NCBI GenBank assembly: GCA_965153355.1
Contig: OZ231126.1
Coordinates: 48,236,001-48,300,000 of the forward strand
DNA from: Flaccisagitta enflata
Lineage: Eukaryota > Chaetognatha > Sagittoidea > Aphragmophora
DNA length: 64,000 nucleotides
Direction: 5' to 3'
The translations under genes and the position numbers were made by a program. Under the pieces are notes generated by a model. It made no database searches and was not told the DNA's origin. It worked only from the letters and a program-made list of their open reading frames with translations. Each line of letters begins with the position of its first letter. Position 1 is the stretch's first letter. This document shows positions 10,145 to 20,190 of this stretch, piece after piece.

Positions 10145-13100
10145 TCAACAACTGCTCTCACCTGTGGGCAGCGGAAATGGTCATCATGGAAGCACCCTTC
10201 TTCTTGGTGCCATCATCTTTCTCTTGGAAGACAAGAGCGCAGACAGGATTACCGGCCTGACCCATCATGCCAGTGACGGCCTCATTGACGGGATCCTAAG
10301 ACGAGAAATTGATTGATTTATTGATTGAAAGATTGAAAGATTGATTGATTGATTGATTAATAGATTGAATGGTCGATTGATTTATTTATTGATACATAGA
10401 TTTTTTGATATATCATTCGAGTAAATATAATTCAACATGGCATACTGTTTGTTATTAATACCTTGTTCTTGAAGAGCCAGCCAGTGACGTTGTATCCGAC
10501 GGTACCGGCGTAGTGGTGGACCTCGAAGTGAGCCTCGGGCTTGCCTTTTTTGGCGGGTTTGGGCTTGCCAAAGGACTTATGCTTGCCCAAGTGCTTGCCC
10601 ATCATCTTCTCCAAGTAGGTCTTGTCAGTGGCCTTGGGGACGATGCACTCTTCCTCCAACATGGCCAAGATGCCCATCTTCTTCTCGATCAGCTCGATGG
10701 TGACGACCAAGTCCATACCGAAGTCGACGAAAGCCCATTGGATGCCCTCGCGCTTGTACTCTTCCTGCTCCTCAACGAACATGTGATGGTTGAAGAACTG
10801 CTGAAGACGCTCGTTGGTGTAGTTGATGAGAAGCTGTTCCAAGACATTGAGCTCGAAAATCTCGAAACCGGCGATGTCCAAGACGCCGATGAAATTCTTT
10901 CTGGGATTGGGGGTGTCCAAAGAGTCGTTGACAAGGGCAACAACCCAATCGAACATACGGGCGAAGAGGGACTTGGAAGTGGCGGAGACGGAGAAGTTGA
11001 CCTGGTCAACATTCTGGCCCTTCTTAACGAAATCCTTACCGACCTTCAACTTGGGCTTCATGAAGGTGTCGATGAACCAGTCGACCTCGATGTCGAGCAA
11101 TTTGGCGGCCTTCTCAACCCACTCCTGACCATCGGGCTCGGCCTGCTCCTCGCGACCCTTCTGCTTCCATTTCTGGTTACCCAAGTAGGCGATGGCGATG
11201 GTGCCCTTGTACAAGCCATCTTTCTGTTCCTGGTTAAAGCCGAGGGTGTCCAAGGCGGTATCGGTAGCGCGCATTTCCTCGGCGTCATCCATACCGGCGA
11301 CGGTCAACACACCCTGGGCGATGAAGAAGTAATCGCCGGGGAAGGGCTTGTCGCCCAACAAGCACATCTGCCAGTAGTGGGGGTAAGCGTCGGTCATGAG
11401 CTGGTAAAAGATGTGGTAATTTCTCTCGATCTCCAACTGGAAGGTGATACGGGACTTCTCCAAGAGGTAAGTCTCGATATCGGCGGCGGCGATCTTGGAG
11501 GTGGGGCCGAAATGGATACGGATGAACTTACCCTGGAGGAAAGAAGTGAAAACGACTCTAAGAATCACCGCGCTATTATCACAAATGAAAACGCAATAAT
11601 TGATGTAAAATTGGCCAAAATGCTAATTTTTAGAGAAGAACTGCCTCTGATCGATCTCATGCGCCTGATCTTTGTCGTATATGCTTTGCATCATCCTTTT
11701 TTTAGTCGCGGACTAGCGACTCTATAAGAGGCTTTGTCCGTCCGTCCGTCCGTCCGTTGGTCGGTCGGTCGGTCGGTTGGTCGGTCGGTCCGTGGTGATC
11801 GAGTTGGAAAGTGTGAAAACACGCATTTCCGCCCCTGCCCACCCGTCCGCGACTGGTATTGGCCGTGTATCCGGCCTTGTTTTTTCACCATTCTAAACAA
11901 GATGGCATGGCAACGGGAGATACTTACGAAACGAGAGGAGTTGTTGTTACGGACGGTTTTGGCGTTACCGTAGGCTTCCAAGGGCGGGTTGGCCTGGATA
12001 ATCTGCTCCTCGAGGGAACCGGCATTGGCACCCTGGGAAGCCTTGGACTTGGCGGCCTGTCATTTTAAGTAATGAAAAATAGATTCTACCATTCAGTCGA
12101 GTCTAGAAGTACTTATAGAATCAATATTCGTCCTTTTCATTCAATGTAAACATGAGCTCTATAATTAGATAGCATGCCTTTATTTCGGTATCTTCATTCA
12201 ATCATCAATTCACCCACTCATTCATTCGGTCATTCATTCATTCTTTCGTTCATTCATCCATCCATTAATTTTTCCGTTTTTTCTATCCACTGACCTTAGG
12301 ATCGGCGCAGTTCAGGGCGTAGTACTGAAGCACCTTCTTAGTATTCTCGGTCTTTCCGGCGCCAGACTCACCGGTAATCAAGGAAGACTGATGCTTGCCC
12401 TCTGTTCAACGTCAAGAGAAAAATTGTTGATCCCGGTGATAAACTCATACAACAAGTCAACAACAGCAACAACAACAACAACGACACCATCAATAACGAT
12501 AACAAAAGCAACGACAACAAAATCTATAACACCAACGCCATTAAGTAACAACGACAATGAAAATCAAAAACAACAAAAATAACAACAACGACAACAGCAA
12601 CGAAAACAACAACAAAAATCTCAGCATCAACAACATCTATAGCAACAATAACAACGCAACAACAACACCGACACCGACAGAAAAAAAAAACATTACCAAC
12701 AACGACATCAACAATAACACCAACAAAAACTCACCCATCTCGAGAAGTTGGAGAGCGCCGTCAGCGACAGCGTACAAATGAGGAGGAGCGTCGGTACGTC
12801 TGCGGTTTCTGTAATGGGCTCTCATGATGGGAGTGTACACCATCAACCACTTGTAAGGGTTGATACAGATACAGAAGAGACCAGAGTAGGTGTAGATCTG
12901 GAGAACCTTGTAACGGGTTCTCAAGTTGTGGAGGACACATGCCCTGTTGAAGCAGAGAGAAAAACGATGTTGTAAACGTTTACAGGCTGAACAGAAACAC
13001 GGCAAGGAAGACCAATCAAAGGCGCCGGTTGAGCGATGAGTCGTCCAGACGAAGCGATTCCGACGGACCGACAGACAGACGGACACGGCGTCTTATAATC

Positions 13101-14795
13101 CCATGGGTGTTAAGGTACTTTGGAAAGACGGTCATTGGAATTAAATGGCAATTCTACAATTTAGTAATGTCATTATGCATATTGCATAAGGATCTAGTGC
13201 TTAAAGCATAGCCAAACATCACTTTTCCCCTGGCTTTAAAAATAAAACGGGTAGGCAATTGTTTTGTCTTTCAGTATGGATTAAAAAAATCACCGACCTG
13301 TTCAAAATGGACAAGTTGGACATGTCTTCCTCCTTCTCGAACTTGGGAGGATTGCATTCCAAAATCTCAGCCTTGGGCAAGTTGTGGGACTGCAAACGGA
13401 AAAATGATGATTTAATAGTGAATCTCGAAGGTTAAAGACAGAGCATTTTATTCATTTTTAGGGTTTTTAGTTGCGGACACGCAACTCTTTAAGAGGCTTT
13501 GTCCGTCCGTCCGTCCATTGGTCCGTCCATCGGTGCGTCCGTTGGTCCGTTGGTCCGTGGTCGAGTTGAAAAGTGCAAAAACGCGCGTTTTCGATGCTGC
13601 ACTTGTGATCGTCTGTGCGTTTGAGTGTGTGTGTGGTGGGCGAGGGTGTAGATGGAGGTTACACGCCCCTGGTCACCCGTCCGCAACGATATTGTGACCC
13701 CGTATCACTTGTTTTTTTCATCTTTAGAGACGATAATTGTTCAAGCAAACTCAAGTAAAAGACTTACTCCGCTGGCAGCCTCGACGTCGAACTTGTCGGG
13801 GCCACCACCGACGATCTTGGCCCTGACGTAAACCTCTTCGGGGTCGGCGATCCAGCAAGCCGTCTGTCGTACAGATGGGAAAAGACAAGAGAAACATACA
13901 GAATAGAGTTTCGACGATGAAAATGAAATGTACATTCAACTGCTTTTTGTTTAGGCTCTGGTGACGTAGAACGAGCGTCGGATTTTAATCATGAATTGCT
14001 GATTACGATTCTGGTGGTACGCTTTGTCGGTTGGTCGTACATCAACTCCTTATTCATTCATTCCTCACTACTATCTTGGAAAAAAGTTTGTCGCACTTTT
14101 GACTAAGAGGCGTTTTATGGACAAGATGATACAATTAATATGTCTGTAACAATCTTGATACTTGGTCTTTGCCTCCCTTGACCTTTCTAAATGCTCTCCT
14201 GCGTCTCAGCATACTTTTGCACGCTGGCTGAAGGTATGATAGTGTGATCTTCCTCCAGACTTTAGCGCAATTCTTTTTAGTCCCGCCATCTATGTCACAC
14301 ATCCCCGACTTTGCCATTTCTTCAATTGGGCCCATAGTGATTCAATCAGGTTGATATCTGGGCTGTTTTGGGGCCAACTGGAGCAGTGTTTGACCTTTGA
14401 CTATGTGCCTTTGATCCTATTGCTTTGTTGAGACAGCCAGTGAGCGGGCGCGCCATCTTCCATGAACCGGGTTTCAAAAATGCCATTTTATGCTATTTTT
14501 CTAAAGAGGTACCTAACTTCATTTCTAAACGGTTAGATGCACATTAGTGCGGTTGGCCCCAACTGCTAAAAAATTCGAAGACGTTTCAGGATCTCACTAA
14601 TTTTTCTACAATCTTTTTATTTCTAAAGGAGATATGCGGCTTTAAGTGATGCGATAAACTTATTTCCAAGGTTGTACTCACCTTGGCGTCAAATTCAGCA
14701 GAACGCTCGGCCATGAGCTGTTCGGCCGGCGACTGCAACCAGATCCAGTCTGGATGCTTGGGGGACAATCTCTCAACAGGTGCGGCTTCGCCCAT
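8629..14795 (-). CDS. Mhc: Class II myosin heavy chain, motor domain through first IQ motif; gene continues beyond
   Basis: This is an actin-based ATPase motor of the myosin II family, probably sarcomeric. Eleven coding exons join in frame: 14682-14795, 13768-13863, 13298-13389, 12735-12943, 12295-12401, 11928-12056, 10462-11532, 10162-10295, 9718-9863, 9260-9441 and 8629-8765, giving 805 complete codons plus two bases. The visible order is the N-terminal region, P-loop GESGAGKT (residues 181-188), switch I NNNSSRF (243-249), switch [11 protein letters not shown] (468-476), actin-binding [12 protein letters not shown] in residues 651-699, the reactive-thiol helix [14 protein letters not shown] (Cys694 and Cys704) and an IQ-like segment near 777-799. 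The start ATG follows an in-frame TAA in the same exon. All splice phases match. Oddities: the usual RKGFPNR after the second thiol is replaced by MLGLPNK, and no rod exons occur in the 8.6 kb downstream. A rodless isoform or a very long intron are both possible. Confidence 0.95.
9096..9254. repeat. Two (CT)n tracts beside myosin coding exon 10
   Basis: Runs 9096-9158 and 9208-9254; the second begins six bases past the exon 10 donor (GA in sense). Confidence 0.9.
9260..9441 (-). CDS. Mhc: Myosin coding exon 10 (thiol helix and converter; residues 700-760)
   Basis: 182 nt. It encodes [20 protein letters not shown] then [12 protein letters not shown] and FRCGKTK. The converter is recognisable but divergent: ICMLGLPNK where most family members have ICRKGFPNR. 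Its donor GTGAAGAGAGAG runs straight into a (GA)n tract in sense. Confidence 0.93.
9466..9600. repeat. (GTT)n microsatellite in a myosin intron
   Basis: About 40 GTT units upstream of the exon 10 acceptor in sense, with degenerate flanks to 9675. Confidence 0.9.
9718..9863 (-). CDS. Mhc: Myosin coding exon 9 (actin interface, first reactive thiol; residues 651-700)
   Basis: 146 nt between CCAACAG and GTAAGT. It encodes [20 protein letters not shown] followed by IIPNE and ends QLNCNGVLE, matching the universally conserved myosin segment. Confidence 0.96.
9955..10029 (-). mobile_element. Hairpin-ended dispersed element, 3' part only
   Basis: (CGGA)n then CTCTTTTAGAGTTGCGTGTC and CGCAACTAAAA, in a myosin intron. 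Confidence 0.65.
10057..10138. repeat. (GA)n microsatellite in a myosin intron
   Basis: About 41 GA units, 24 bp from the exon 8 donor. Confidence 0.9.
10162..10295 (-). CDS. Mhc: Myosin coding exon 8 (loop 2 region; residues 607-651)
   Basis: 134 nt between CTCGTCTTAG and GTGAGA. It begins DPVNEAV and ends MMTISAAH. The loop 2 equivalent is short, with [10 protein letters not shown] as its only lysine cluster. Confidence 0.93.
10462..11532 (-). CDS. Mhc: Myosin coding exon 7 (central motor; residues 250-606)
   Basis: A single 1071-nt exon in phase 0, from [10 protein letters not shown] to GWLFKNK. It includes LLEKSRI, the relay/switch II region [32 protein letters not shown] and [13 protein letters not shown]. 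It uses [10 protein letters not shown] where most muscle myosins have INFTNEKLQQ. Strong GC3 bias. Confidence 0.97.
11698..11886 (+). mobile_element. Hairpin-ended dispersed element in a myosin intron
   Basis: TTTTTAGTCGCGGACTAGCG, CTATAAGAGGCTTTGTCCGT, (CCGT/CGGT)n, then GTATCCGGCCTTG. Full length. Confidence 0.75.
11928..12056 (-). CDS. Mhc: Myosin coding exon 6 (loop 1 and switch I; residues 207-249)
   Basis: 129 nt in phase 0. A loop-1-like stretch [20 protein letters not shown] is followed by [14 protein letters not shown], the switch I region. The donor GTAAGT follows the Phe codon directly. Confidence 0.96.
12295..12401 (-). CDS. Mhc: Myosin coding exon 5 (P-loop; residues 171-206)
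   Basis: 107 nt. It encodes [19 protein letters not shown], the ATP-binding P-loop with Lys187 and Thr188. Donor is GTCAGT in phase 0. Confidence 0.96.
12455..12730. repeat. Imperfect (CAA)n tract in a myosin intron
   Basis: CAACAACA-rich sequence with many substitutions. Confidence 0.8.
12735..12943 (-). CDS. Mhc: Myosin coding exon 4 (residues 101-171)
   Basis: 209 nt, entering in phase 2 and leaving in phase 1. It encodes [20 protein letters not shown] and [12 protein letters not shown], the conserved block preceding the P-loop, ending ..ALQLLEM. Donor is GTGAGT. Confidence 0.94.
13298..13389 (-). CDS. Mhc: Myosin coding exon 3 (residues 71-101)
   Basis: Acceptor GTTTGCAG, donor GTCGGT, 92 nt, leaving phase 2. 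It encodes ..[18 protein letters not shown], matching the conserved 'NPPKF-K-EDM--L--LNE' block before the transducer. Confidence 0.93.
13464..13718 (+). mobile_element. Hairpin-ended dispersed element, CAACGATATTGTGACCCC subfamily
   Basis: TTTTTAGTTGCGGACACGCA.., (CCGT)n, TCCGCAACGATATTGTGACC.. CGTATCACTTG. Same subfamily at 16527, 19617, 34107 and 37286. Confidence 0.7.
13768..13863 (-). CDS. Mhc: Myosin coding exon 2 (residues 39-70)
   Basis: Acceptor TACGACAG and donor GTAAGT flank 96 nt in phase 0. It encodes [20 protein letters not shown].., the small SH3-like N-terminal subdomain typical of myosin II (usual form W-PD---GF--A-I). Confidence 0.92.
14140..14510 (-). pseudogene. Tc1/mariner transposase fossil (C-terminal part) in a myosin intron
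   Basis: The minus-strand translation shows MEDGAPAH, then [15 protein letters not shown], then a decayed C-terminus ([19 protein letters not shown]). These match the catalytic DDE-domain end of Tc1-like transposases (usual 'QDNAPAH', 'WP--SPDLNPIE-LW'). At least one in-frame stop interrupts it. It lies between myosin coding exons 1 and 2. Confidence 0.8.
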
Positions 14796-14839
14796 CTTGG
14801 CTGGTTTGGCTGGTTTAGCGGGAGACAAAGAAGCTTATC
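14682..14839 (-). CDS. Mhc: Myosin coding exon 1 (ATG at 14795; residues 1-38)
   Basis: The acceptor CTCTCTCCAG is fed by a (CT)n tract in sense. After a 44-nt leader with an in-frame TAA comes ATGG in a CCAAG context. The exon encodes [12 protein letters not shown] onward and ends ..EFDAK before GTGAGT in phase 0. Coding part is 14682-14795. Confidence 0.9.
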
Positions 14840-14840
14840 C

Positions 14841-14841
<1 letters not shown>

Positions 14842-14928
<87 letters not shown>

Positions 14929-14961
14929 CATAGACAGACACATAGACAGACACATAGACAC

Positions 14962-14994
<33 letters not shown>

Positions 14995-15004
14995 GAGAGA
15001 GAGA

Positions 15005-15055
<51 letters not shown>

Positions 15056-15110
15056 CAGAGACAGGCAGAGAGAGGGAGAGAGTCGGGATAGAAACCGACA
15101 AAAAGGCAGG
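14842..15110. repeat. (GA)n and (CAGA)n compound tract before the myosin ATG exon
   Basis: GA run 14842-14918, CAGACAGACACATAGA units, GA run to 15053. In sense it is a very long pyrimidine tract ending at the CCAG acceptor. Confidence 0.9.
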
Positions 15111-15325
15111 CAGAGAGAGACCGAAACAGACCGACAGACATAGTGGCAGAGACAGACGGGCAGACATTAAATGACAGAGCCAGACTTAGAGATATATTGA
15201 CGTAACGAAACAATGAGAGAGTAAAAGAAAGATGTGTCAATATTACTATTTCAGACAATTTTTTTCTCTTTTTTTTCTTTGTATTTTGAGATTAAGCATC
15301 ATCAAAAATTAATTCTTCATCTTAC

Positions 15326-15376
15326 CTTCAACAACTTCTTAGTCCTTTGATTCTGGGTGGTCCTGCTTTAACGACC
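15326..15376 (-). other. Myosin 5'UTR exon 2
   Basis: This 51-nt segment lies between acceptor CATTTTCAG and donor GTAAGA on the minus strand, between the TATA-linked exon and the ATG exon. It contains stops in all relevant frames, so it is read as non-coding leader. Confidence 0.6.
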
Positions 15377-15431
15377 CTGAAAATGAGGATTAGGCAAAGT
15401 TAGGTATGCGTGTGCTTAGTCCTCTGTATAT

Positions 15432-15730
15432 TAGGGTGGTCGTGGAATAGGGTCAAAAAATGATATACTCTAGTTTTTGCATAAATGTACCAAAAAAGAA
15501 GGTTTTCTCACAAGCAGAGGTCTGAATTTGAAGATTAAACCCCTTCGGCAAAACTATGGGCTTCCTATGGCAAAAAAAAAGTCCCCATAGTAAGCCTATG
15601 GTTTTGCCGACAAGGTTTTTTGTTTGATTACACACCCCAACTTGTGAGAAATCCCTCTTTTATTGGATATTTGTGCAAAAGGCCTAAGTATATCAATATA
15701 TGAAATTTGACCCATTTCCCGACCACCCTA
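15432..15730. mobile_element. hAT-type MITE with 8-bp target duplication, in the myosin leader intron
   Basis: 299 bp, ends TAGGGTGGTCG..CGACCACCCTA, flanked by CTGTATAT at 15424-15431 and 15731-15738. Ends resemble the 359-697 element but the interior differs. Confidence 0.85.
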
Positions 15731-15963
15731 CTGTATATCCGGGTGTCTGCCTACCTATGAAAGTTGAAACAACATTGCCAATGCTTACGACTTTTTTCAA
15801 CACGGCGACAGCCGCCATTACTAATATATATTTTCTGCATGGTGATTTTGCACGTTTAAGAAAGTCAAGTGCGGACGTAACGAACAATATAAATCATAAA
15901 TGAGATGAACAATCCAAACAATATCGATACCATGGTCGCATCAACGCGGTTTTTCAAACTTAC

Positions 15964-15987
15964 CCCTCGCTTGAGCAATTGGTGGTG
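15964..15987 (-). other. Myosin 5'UTR exon 1 (approximate 5' end)
   Basis: This is non-coding sequence downstream of the TATA box that ends in GCGAGGG followed by the donor GTAAGT. The 5' boundary is set only by the usual TATA-to-start distance. Confidence 0.65.
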
Positions 15988-16009
15988 AAGACCACGAGGC
16001 AACCAAGGC

Positions 16010-16016
16010 TTTTATA
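16010..16016 (-). promoter_or_regulatory. TATA box of the myosin gene
   Basis: On the minus strand the sequence reads GGGTATAAAAGCC. It lies about 25-30 bp before a pyrimidine-rich CTTCACC that could be the initiator, and just before the first 5'UTR exon with its GTAAGT donor. A strong TATA box fits a highly expressed muscle gene. The start site itself is inferred. Confidence 0.8.
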
Positions 16017-16055
16017 CCCGGGCTCGGGACGGTCCAACGCGAGGCGACTCTCCCT

Positions 16056-16320
16056 CTCTCGGGAAAACGATGGGGACGCGATGAGGAAGAAGAGGATGAA
16101 TCAAGGATGAGGAGTGAGGAGACGGGGGGGGGGGGCTGGAAGGTGACCCCCTCTCCAGAAAAAGTGATGAGGACGTTATGAGGAAGAGTAGGATAAATTA
16201 AGGATGAGGAGTGAGAAGGAGAGGGGGGTGAACACGAACCGCCTCTCGGGAAAACGATGAGGTCGCACGATCACGGTGAGGAAGAGGAGGATAAGGATAA
16301 AAAAAAAATAATGAGGAGTT
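16056..16320. repeat. Three tandem ~95-bp units directly upstream of the myosin TATA box
   Basis: Units begin near 16056, 16151 and 16243. Each starts with CTCTCGGGAAAACGATG or a variant and continues with GATGAGGAAGAAGAGGAT and GGATGAGGAGTGAG. A G-run separates the first two. The position, 40-300 bp upstream of the TATA box, suggests promoter-proximal repeats that could carry regulatory sites. No known muscle element (MEF2, CArG) was recognised in them. Confidence 0.7.
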
Positions 16321-16526
16321 TGAGGGAGACGTGGGGAAAAAACTCATGGGCTGATCATGTGAATGATGAAAAAATAAGTCTGGGAGGACGATATCTCTTT
16401 AACAGTGGCTGATCAAAAATGTGGTCGTGCCTTTCAACGCTTTCAGCCTATGATTGATAATAAAGCTTATAGACAGATATTAAATACAGCTTTCCTTTCG
16501 ACAGTTTCATCAGCAAAAAAAATATA

Positions 16527-16714
16527 TTTTAGTTGCTGATATGCAGCTCTATACGAGGCTTTGTCCGTCTGTCGGACTGTTGGGCTATAAGCACGAGTTG
16601 AAAAGTGGCAAAACGAGTATTTTAGATGGTTCTCGTGTATGTGTGTGGCTGGATGAGGGTCGGATGCCCTTGCCCACCCGCCCACAACGATATTGTGACC
16701 CCGCGTCACTCGTT
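16527..16714 (+). mobile_element. Hairpin-ended dispersed element, CAACGATATTGTGACCCC subfamily
   Basis: TTTTAGTTGCTGATATGCAG.. CGAGGCTTTGTCCGTC.. CCACAACGATATTGTGACCC. A second, inverse partial copy lies at 16833-16962. Confidence 0.6.
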
Positions 16715-16954
16715 ATTCAATCAATTCTTTCTTTTAATTTGTTCATTCCAATGAAATTTGATGATTGTTTTAAATAACGACGTAAAATATGATAAAGCTT
16801 GATATTTGATAACAAAATATGGTAATAGTAAATGACGTGGGACACAATATCGTTGCTGACAGGTGGGCAGAGGCATCCAACCCCTATCCACACGCCACTC
16901 TTTCTCTCCCCCCCCCCCCCCCCACACACATACACACTCAAGCATGTAAAACGC

Positions 16955-17440
16955 TCGTTTTTGGGCAGCGGCCCCAAAGGGGTCGATGACCTATGCTTTT
17001 GGGCAGCGGCCCCGAAGGGGCCGATGACCTATGCTTTCACACAGGGCAAATTTCTCCTCCTTCTTCTCCTCCTTCTCCTTCTCCTTTGTACTCCCCCCCG
17101 CTTTCAGCCTGGAGACCCAAATCCCAGCCTCAAGGCCCAAATCGCAGCCTCAAGGCCAAAATCCCAGCCTCAAGGCCCAAATCCCAGCCTTGAGGCTCCA
17201 ATTCCAACCTTGAGGCTCAAATCCCAGTCTTGAGGCTCAAATCTCAGCCAAGAGGCTTAAATCCCTGCCTCTAAGCTCAAATCCCAGCTTCAAGGCCCCG
17301 ATTCCAGCCTCCAGGCTCAAATAAAAACAGCATAGGTCATCGGCTCCTTCGGGGCCGCTGCCCCTCTCACCATCTCACACCCTCATACACTCACTTAGGG
17401 GCAACGGGTACCGCTGACCATCTAATGCTTTTGCGACTAT
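16955..17440. repeat. Minisatellite-type element, copy 2
   Basis: A duplicated header GGGCAGCGGCCCCGAAGGGG.. GATGACCTATGCTTTCACAC, then about eleven 21-bp units (CCCAAATCCCAGCCTCAAGG type, 17105-17325), then the inverse header and CTTTTGCGACTAT terminus. Confidence 0.75.
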
Positions 17441-17444
17441 TACA

Positions 17445-17745
17445 CATATGGGGAATTTTCTCCTCCTTCTCCTTCGTACCCCCCCTCCACCAGCCTCCGG
17501 GCCCATATCTCAGCCTGGAGGCCCATATCCCAGTCTCGAGGCCCAAATCCCAGTCTTGAGGCCCAAATCCCCCCCTTGAGGCCCAAATCCCACCCTTATG
17601 ACCCCAATCCCATGGCTAAGATTCCAGTCTCTACGGATTTGGGCCTCAAGACTGGGATTTGGGCCTTGAGGCTGGGATATGGGCCTCCAGGCTGGGATAT
17701 GGGCCCGGAGGCTGGGGGAGGGGGGGTGCGGAGGAGGAGAAGGAG
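17445..17745. repeat. Minisatellite-type element, copy 3, arms in opposite orientation
   Basis: CCAGCCTCCGGGCCCATATC.. units run into GGGATTTGGGCCTCAAG.. units, so the array itself folds back near 17625. Flanked by CATATGGGGAATTTTCTCCT and its inverse. Confidence 0.75.
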
Positions 17746-18375
17746 GAGAAAATTCCCCATAACCATAGCACAAAAAAAAACGGAACAACTTGTTTTGATG
17801 ATTTTTGCTAAAATGAAGACCGAAGCCATAAAAAATTCATGACCGTTTGATAGCTCTGCAAAAGATCTTTCAAATGCGACGTTGCTGGTCATTATAGCTT
17901 TATCCGTTTAGAAATGGCAATAGAATGAATGAAAACATTGCCCTTTTCATTTTGCGGTCAGATTAAATAAGAAGGTTTTGAAAATAAAGTTAATCACTTT
18001 GACAAGCTGTAACTTTTAAACGGTTTGAGATACAGATCTGGGATTGGTCTAGAATGAAAGAAAATTAAAAAATCTTTAAAATCGTCTAGGAAAAAAAGTT
18101 CAAATTATTATTTTTTTCATCTTTTACATGAAATAACAAAGAGAAACGACTTCTATGATTTCAACTTTCACATCCATGACCACCTCTTCTTTAATGTTAT
18201 GTCATTTCTTAACGAATAAAGGCAGAACAACCAGCATGGTCTCATTTTGAAGATCTTTCGCAGATCTTTCAAACGGTCATGGATTTTGCTATGTTTTTCA
18301 CAGTGGATGAATCTCAATCTTTAAAAAACATTTTGTTCCGTTTTTTTTGTGCTATGGTTATGTGTGAAAGCATAG
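17740..18375. mobile_element. Foldback element nested in a minisatellite-type element
   Basis: Left AACCATAGCACAAAAAAAAA and its inverse near 18345; CAAAAGATCTTTCAAATG near 17860 against its inverse near 18260. AT-rich centre. Confidence 0.7.
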
Positions 18376-18485
18376 GTCATCGACCCCTTCGGGGCCGCTG
18401 CCCTGCTCCCCCCTCAACTTCATCCACAACCTACTTAAGCAGGGCACGGGTACCGCTGACCATCTAACGCTTTTGCGACTATTTC
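18370..18485. repeat. Minisatellite-type element terminus without array
   Basis: AGCATAGGTCATCGACCCCT.. GGGTACCGCTGACCATCTAA.. TTTTGCGACTATTT: the complete 3' header of the family, here completing the element begun at 17445. Confidence 0.7.
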
Positions 18486-18871
18486 ACTTTTCGACTCACA
18501 GTCCGACTCACAGTCCGACGGATGGACGGACAAACGAACGTAACCTCTAATAAAATTGCGTGTCCGCTACTTGAAGGGACAATGAATTTTCAGCCATTAT
18601 AGGCAGAATTACGTTAGATGCGGTCCGTCAGAGTTGGGTTAGAGCAAAACAAAAACAAAGGTTTTTCATCGCTTTTCTCATTTAAATTGACGCAAGAGTT
18701 ATATGGTTTGTTCAATTGCGGTTGCCGTCAAAGCACATCGGGTTCGGGTGATCAAGAGGGGTGCTGAACAGGGAAAAAGAGAGAGAAGTGTTTAGTGGGA
18801 AGGAGGGACAGAGGAAATTTGGATGAAACTATCGATCGTCGTATTATAACCATGGACGCTAGATCGAGAAA

Positions 18872-19400
18872 AACAAGGCCGGATACACGGCAATCCAGTC
18901 GCGGACGGTTGGGCAGGAGCAGTAATGCAAAAACCGCTAGCAATTCAAAAATGTGACGTACCAACTTACCGACCTACCGACACGGCAAGTTCTAGAGTCG
19001 CGTGTCCGCGACTAAAAAGGCCAACACCTATAAGTCGCGTGCAAGACATACATAACTATAGACATTCTAGAACTATATAACTAAAATGACTTTCACTAAA
19101 TTTATTTGACATAAGATGACTTTAAATGATTAAAAATGACCTAAAATGACTTAAAATGACCTAAATTAACTTGAATTGACCTAAAACGATTAAAATGACA
19201 TAAGTGACTGAAATGACTTAAATTAACTTAAATTGACTTAGATTGACTTAAATTGACTTAAAATGACTTTAAATGACTTAAATTGACCTAGAATGACTCA
19301 AATTGAATCTAACTGACCTAAATTGACTTAGTTTGACCTATAATCACCAAAATGACAAAAATGGATAAAATGACTAAAATGCGGCTAACGCGTCCAGTTG
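18872..19400 (-). mobile_element. Hairpin-ended dispersed element followed by a TGACTTAAA decamer array
   Basis: 18872-19018 is a complete copy (AACAAGGCCGG.. GACTAAAAA). It abuts a second partial copy with (TGACTTAAAA)n from 19075 to 19400. Confidence 0.65.
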
Positions 19401-19616
19401 AATAAATATACATGGAGATGTCAGTCATCAACTAATGGCATTCTGACATCCTGACATCTATAAATCTAATCATCGAATCTAATATTATCCAATCCCTCAA
19501 TCTGCTCATTAATTTTCATGTCGGAAACATGGCCGGATACATTGGCCTTAAGTTGTTGCTTGAGTTTGGATGGGACAGGGACAGTAACGCCCACAGATCG
19601 TTAAATCCGTGCTCAT

Positions 19617-19850
19617 TAACAAGTGACGCGGAGTCACAATATCGTTGCGGACGGGTGGGCAGGGGTATCTGACCCCCAACCTCACCCCAACTCTCCATGA
19701 ACTCCCCCCTCCCACACACATCCTAATGCGCGTTTCTTCAACTTTCAACTTGTGCGTTACAAACCGACGGACAGACGAAAAAGCCTCTTATAAAAGAGTA
19801 GACGGACACACGGACGAAGCTGTAAAAGAGTTGCGTGACCGCAACTAGTA
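19617..19850 (-). mobile_element. Hairpin-ended dispersed element, CAACGATATTGTGACCCC subfamily
   Basis: AACAAGTGACGCGGAGTCAC.. GTTGCGGACGGGTGGGCAGG.. GAGTTGCGTGACCGCAACTA. Confidence 0.65.
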
Positions 19851-19911
19851 ACGTATTGGACAACAGACCGATGAACTAACCCACTCTCTCATTAAGTCGG
19901 AAGAAAGAAAC

Positions 19912-20069
19912 AACAAGGCCGGATACACGGTCAATACCAGTTGCAGACGGGTGGGCAGGGGCGGAAACGCGCGTTTTCACGCTTTTCGACTCGTGTTCAC
20001 GGACGGACCGACGGCCGGACGGACGGACGGACAAAGGCTCTGATAGAGTTGCGTGTCCGCAACTAAAAA
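19912..20069 (-). mobile_element. Hairpin-ended dispersed element, full length
   Basis: AACAAGGCCGGATACACGGT.. (GGAC)n.. GTTGCGTGTCCGCAACTAAA. Confidence 0.75.
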
Positions 20070-20190
20070 CGATGACTGGGAAAAAGTGAATCCACTTGTT
20101 TTTTCTAATAAGAACATGTTTTTTTTCTGAGGCTCAGTGTTCTGATTTCTACAGCTATTTGAGAATCAAATAGTTCTTAGGATGTTCTTA

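Noticed and set aside
10513-11727. 404-codon open frame on the plus strand
   Set aside because: It is the antisense shadow of the large myosin exon; the minus-strand frame carries switch II and other motor motifs.
11710-11740. Internal RNA polymerase III promoter in the hairpin-ended elements
   Set aside because: CTATAAGAGGC looked TATA-like, but no A-box/B-box pair or tRNA-like fold could be recognised.
17031-17233. Repeating peptide (PSLKAQIPASRPKSQPQG type) as a real repeat protein
   Set aside because: The frame is open only because the minisatellite unit is 21 bp. All strands and copies show it, many with frameshifts, and no start or splice context is conserved.
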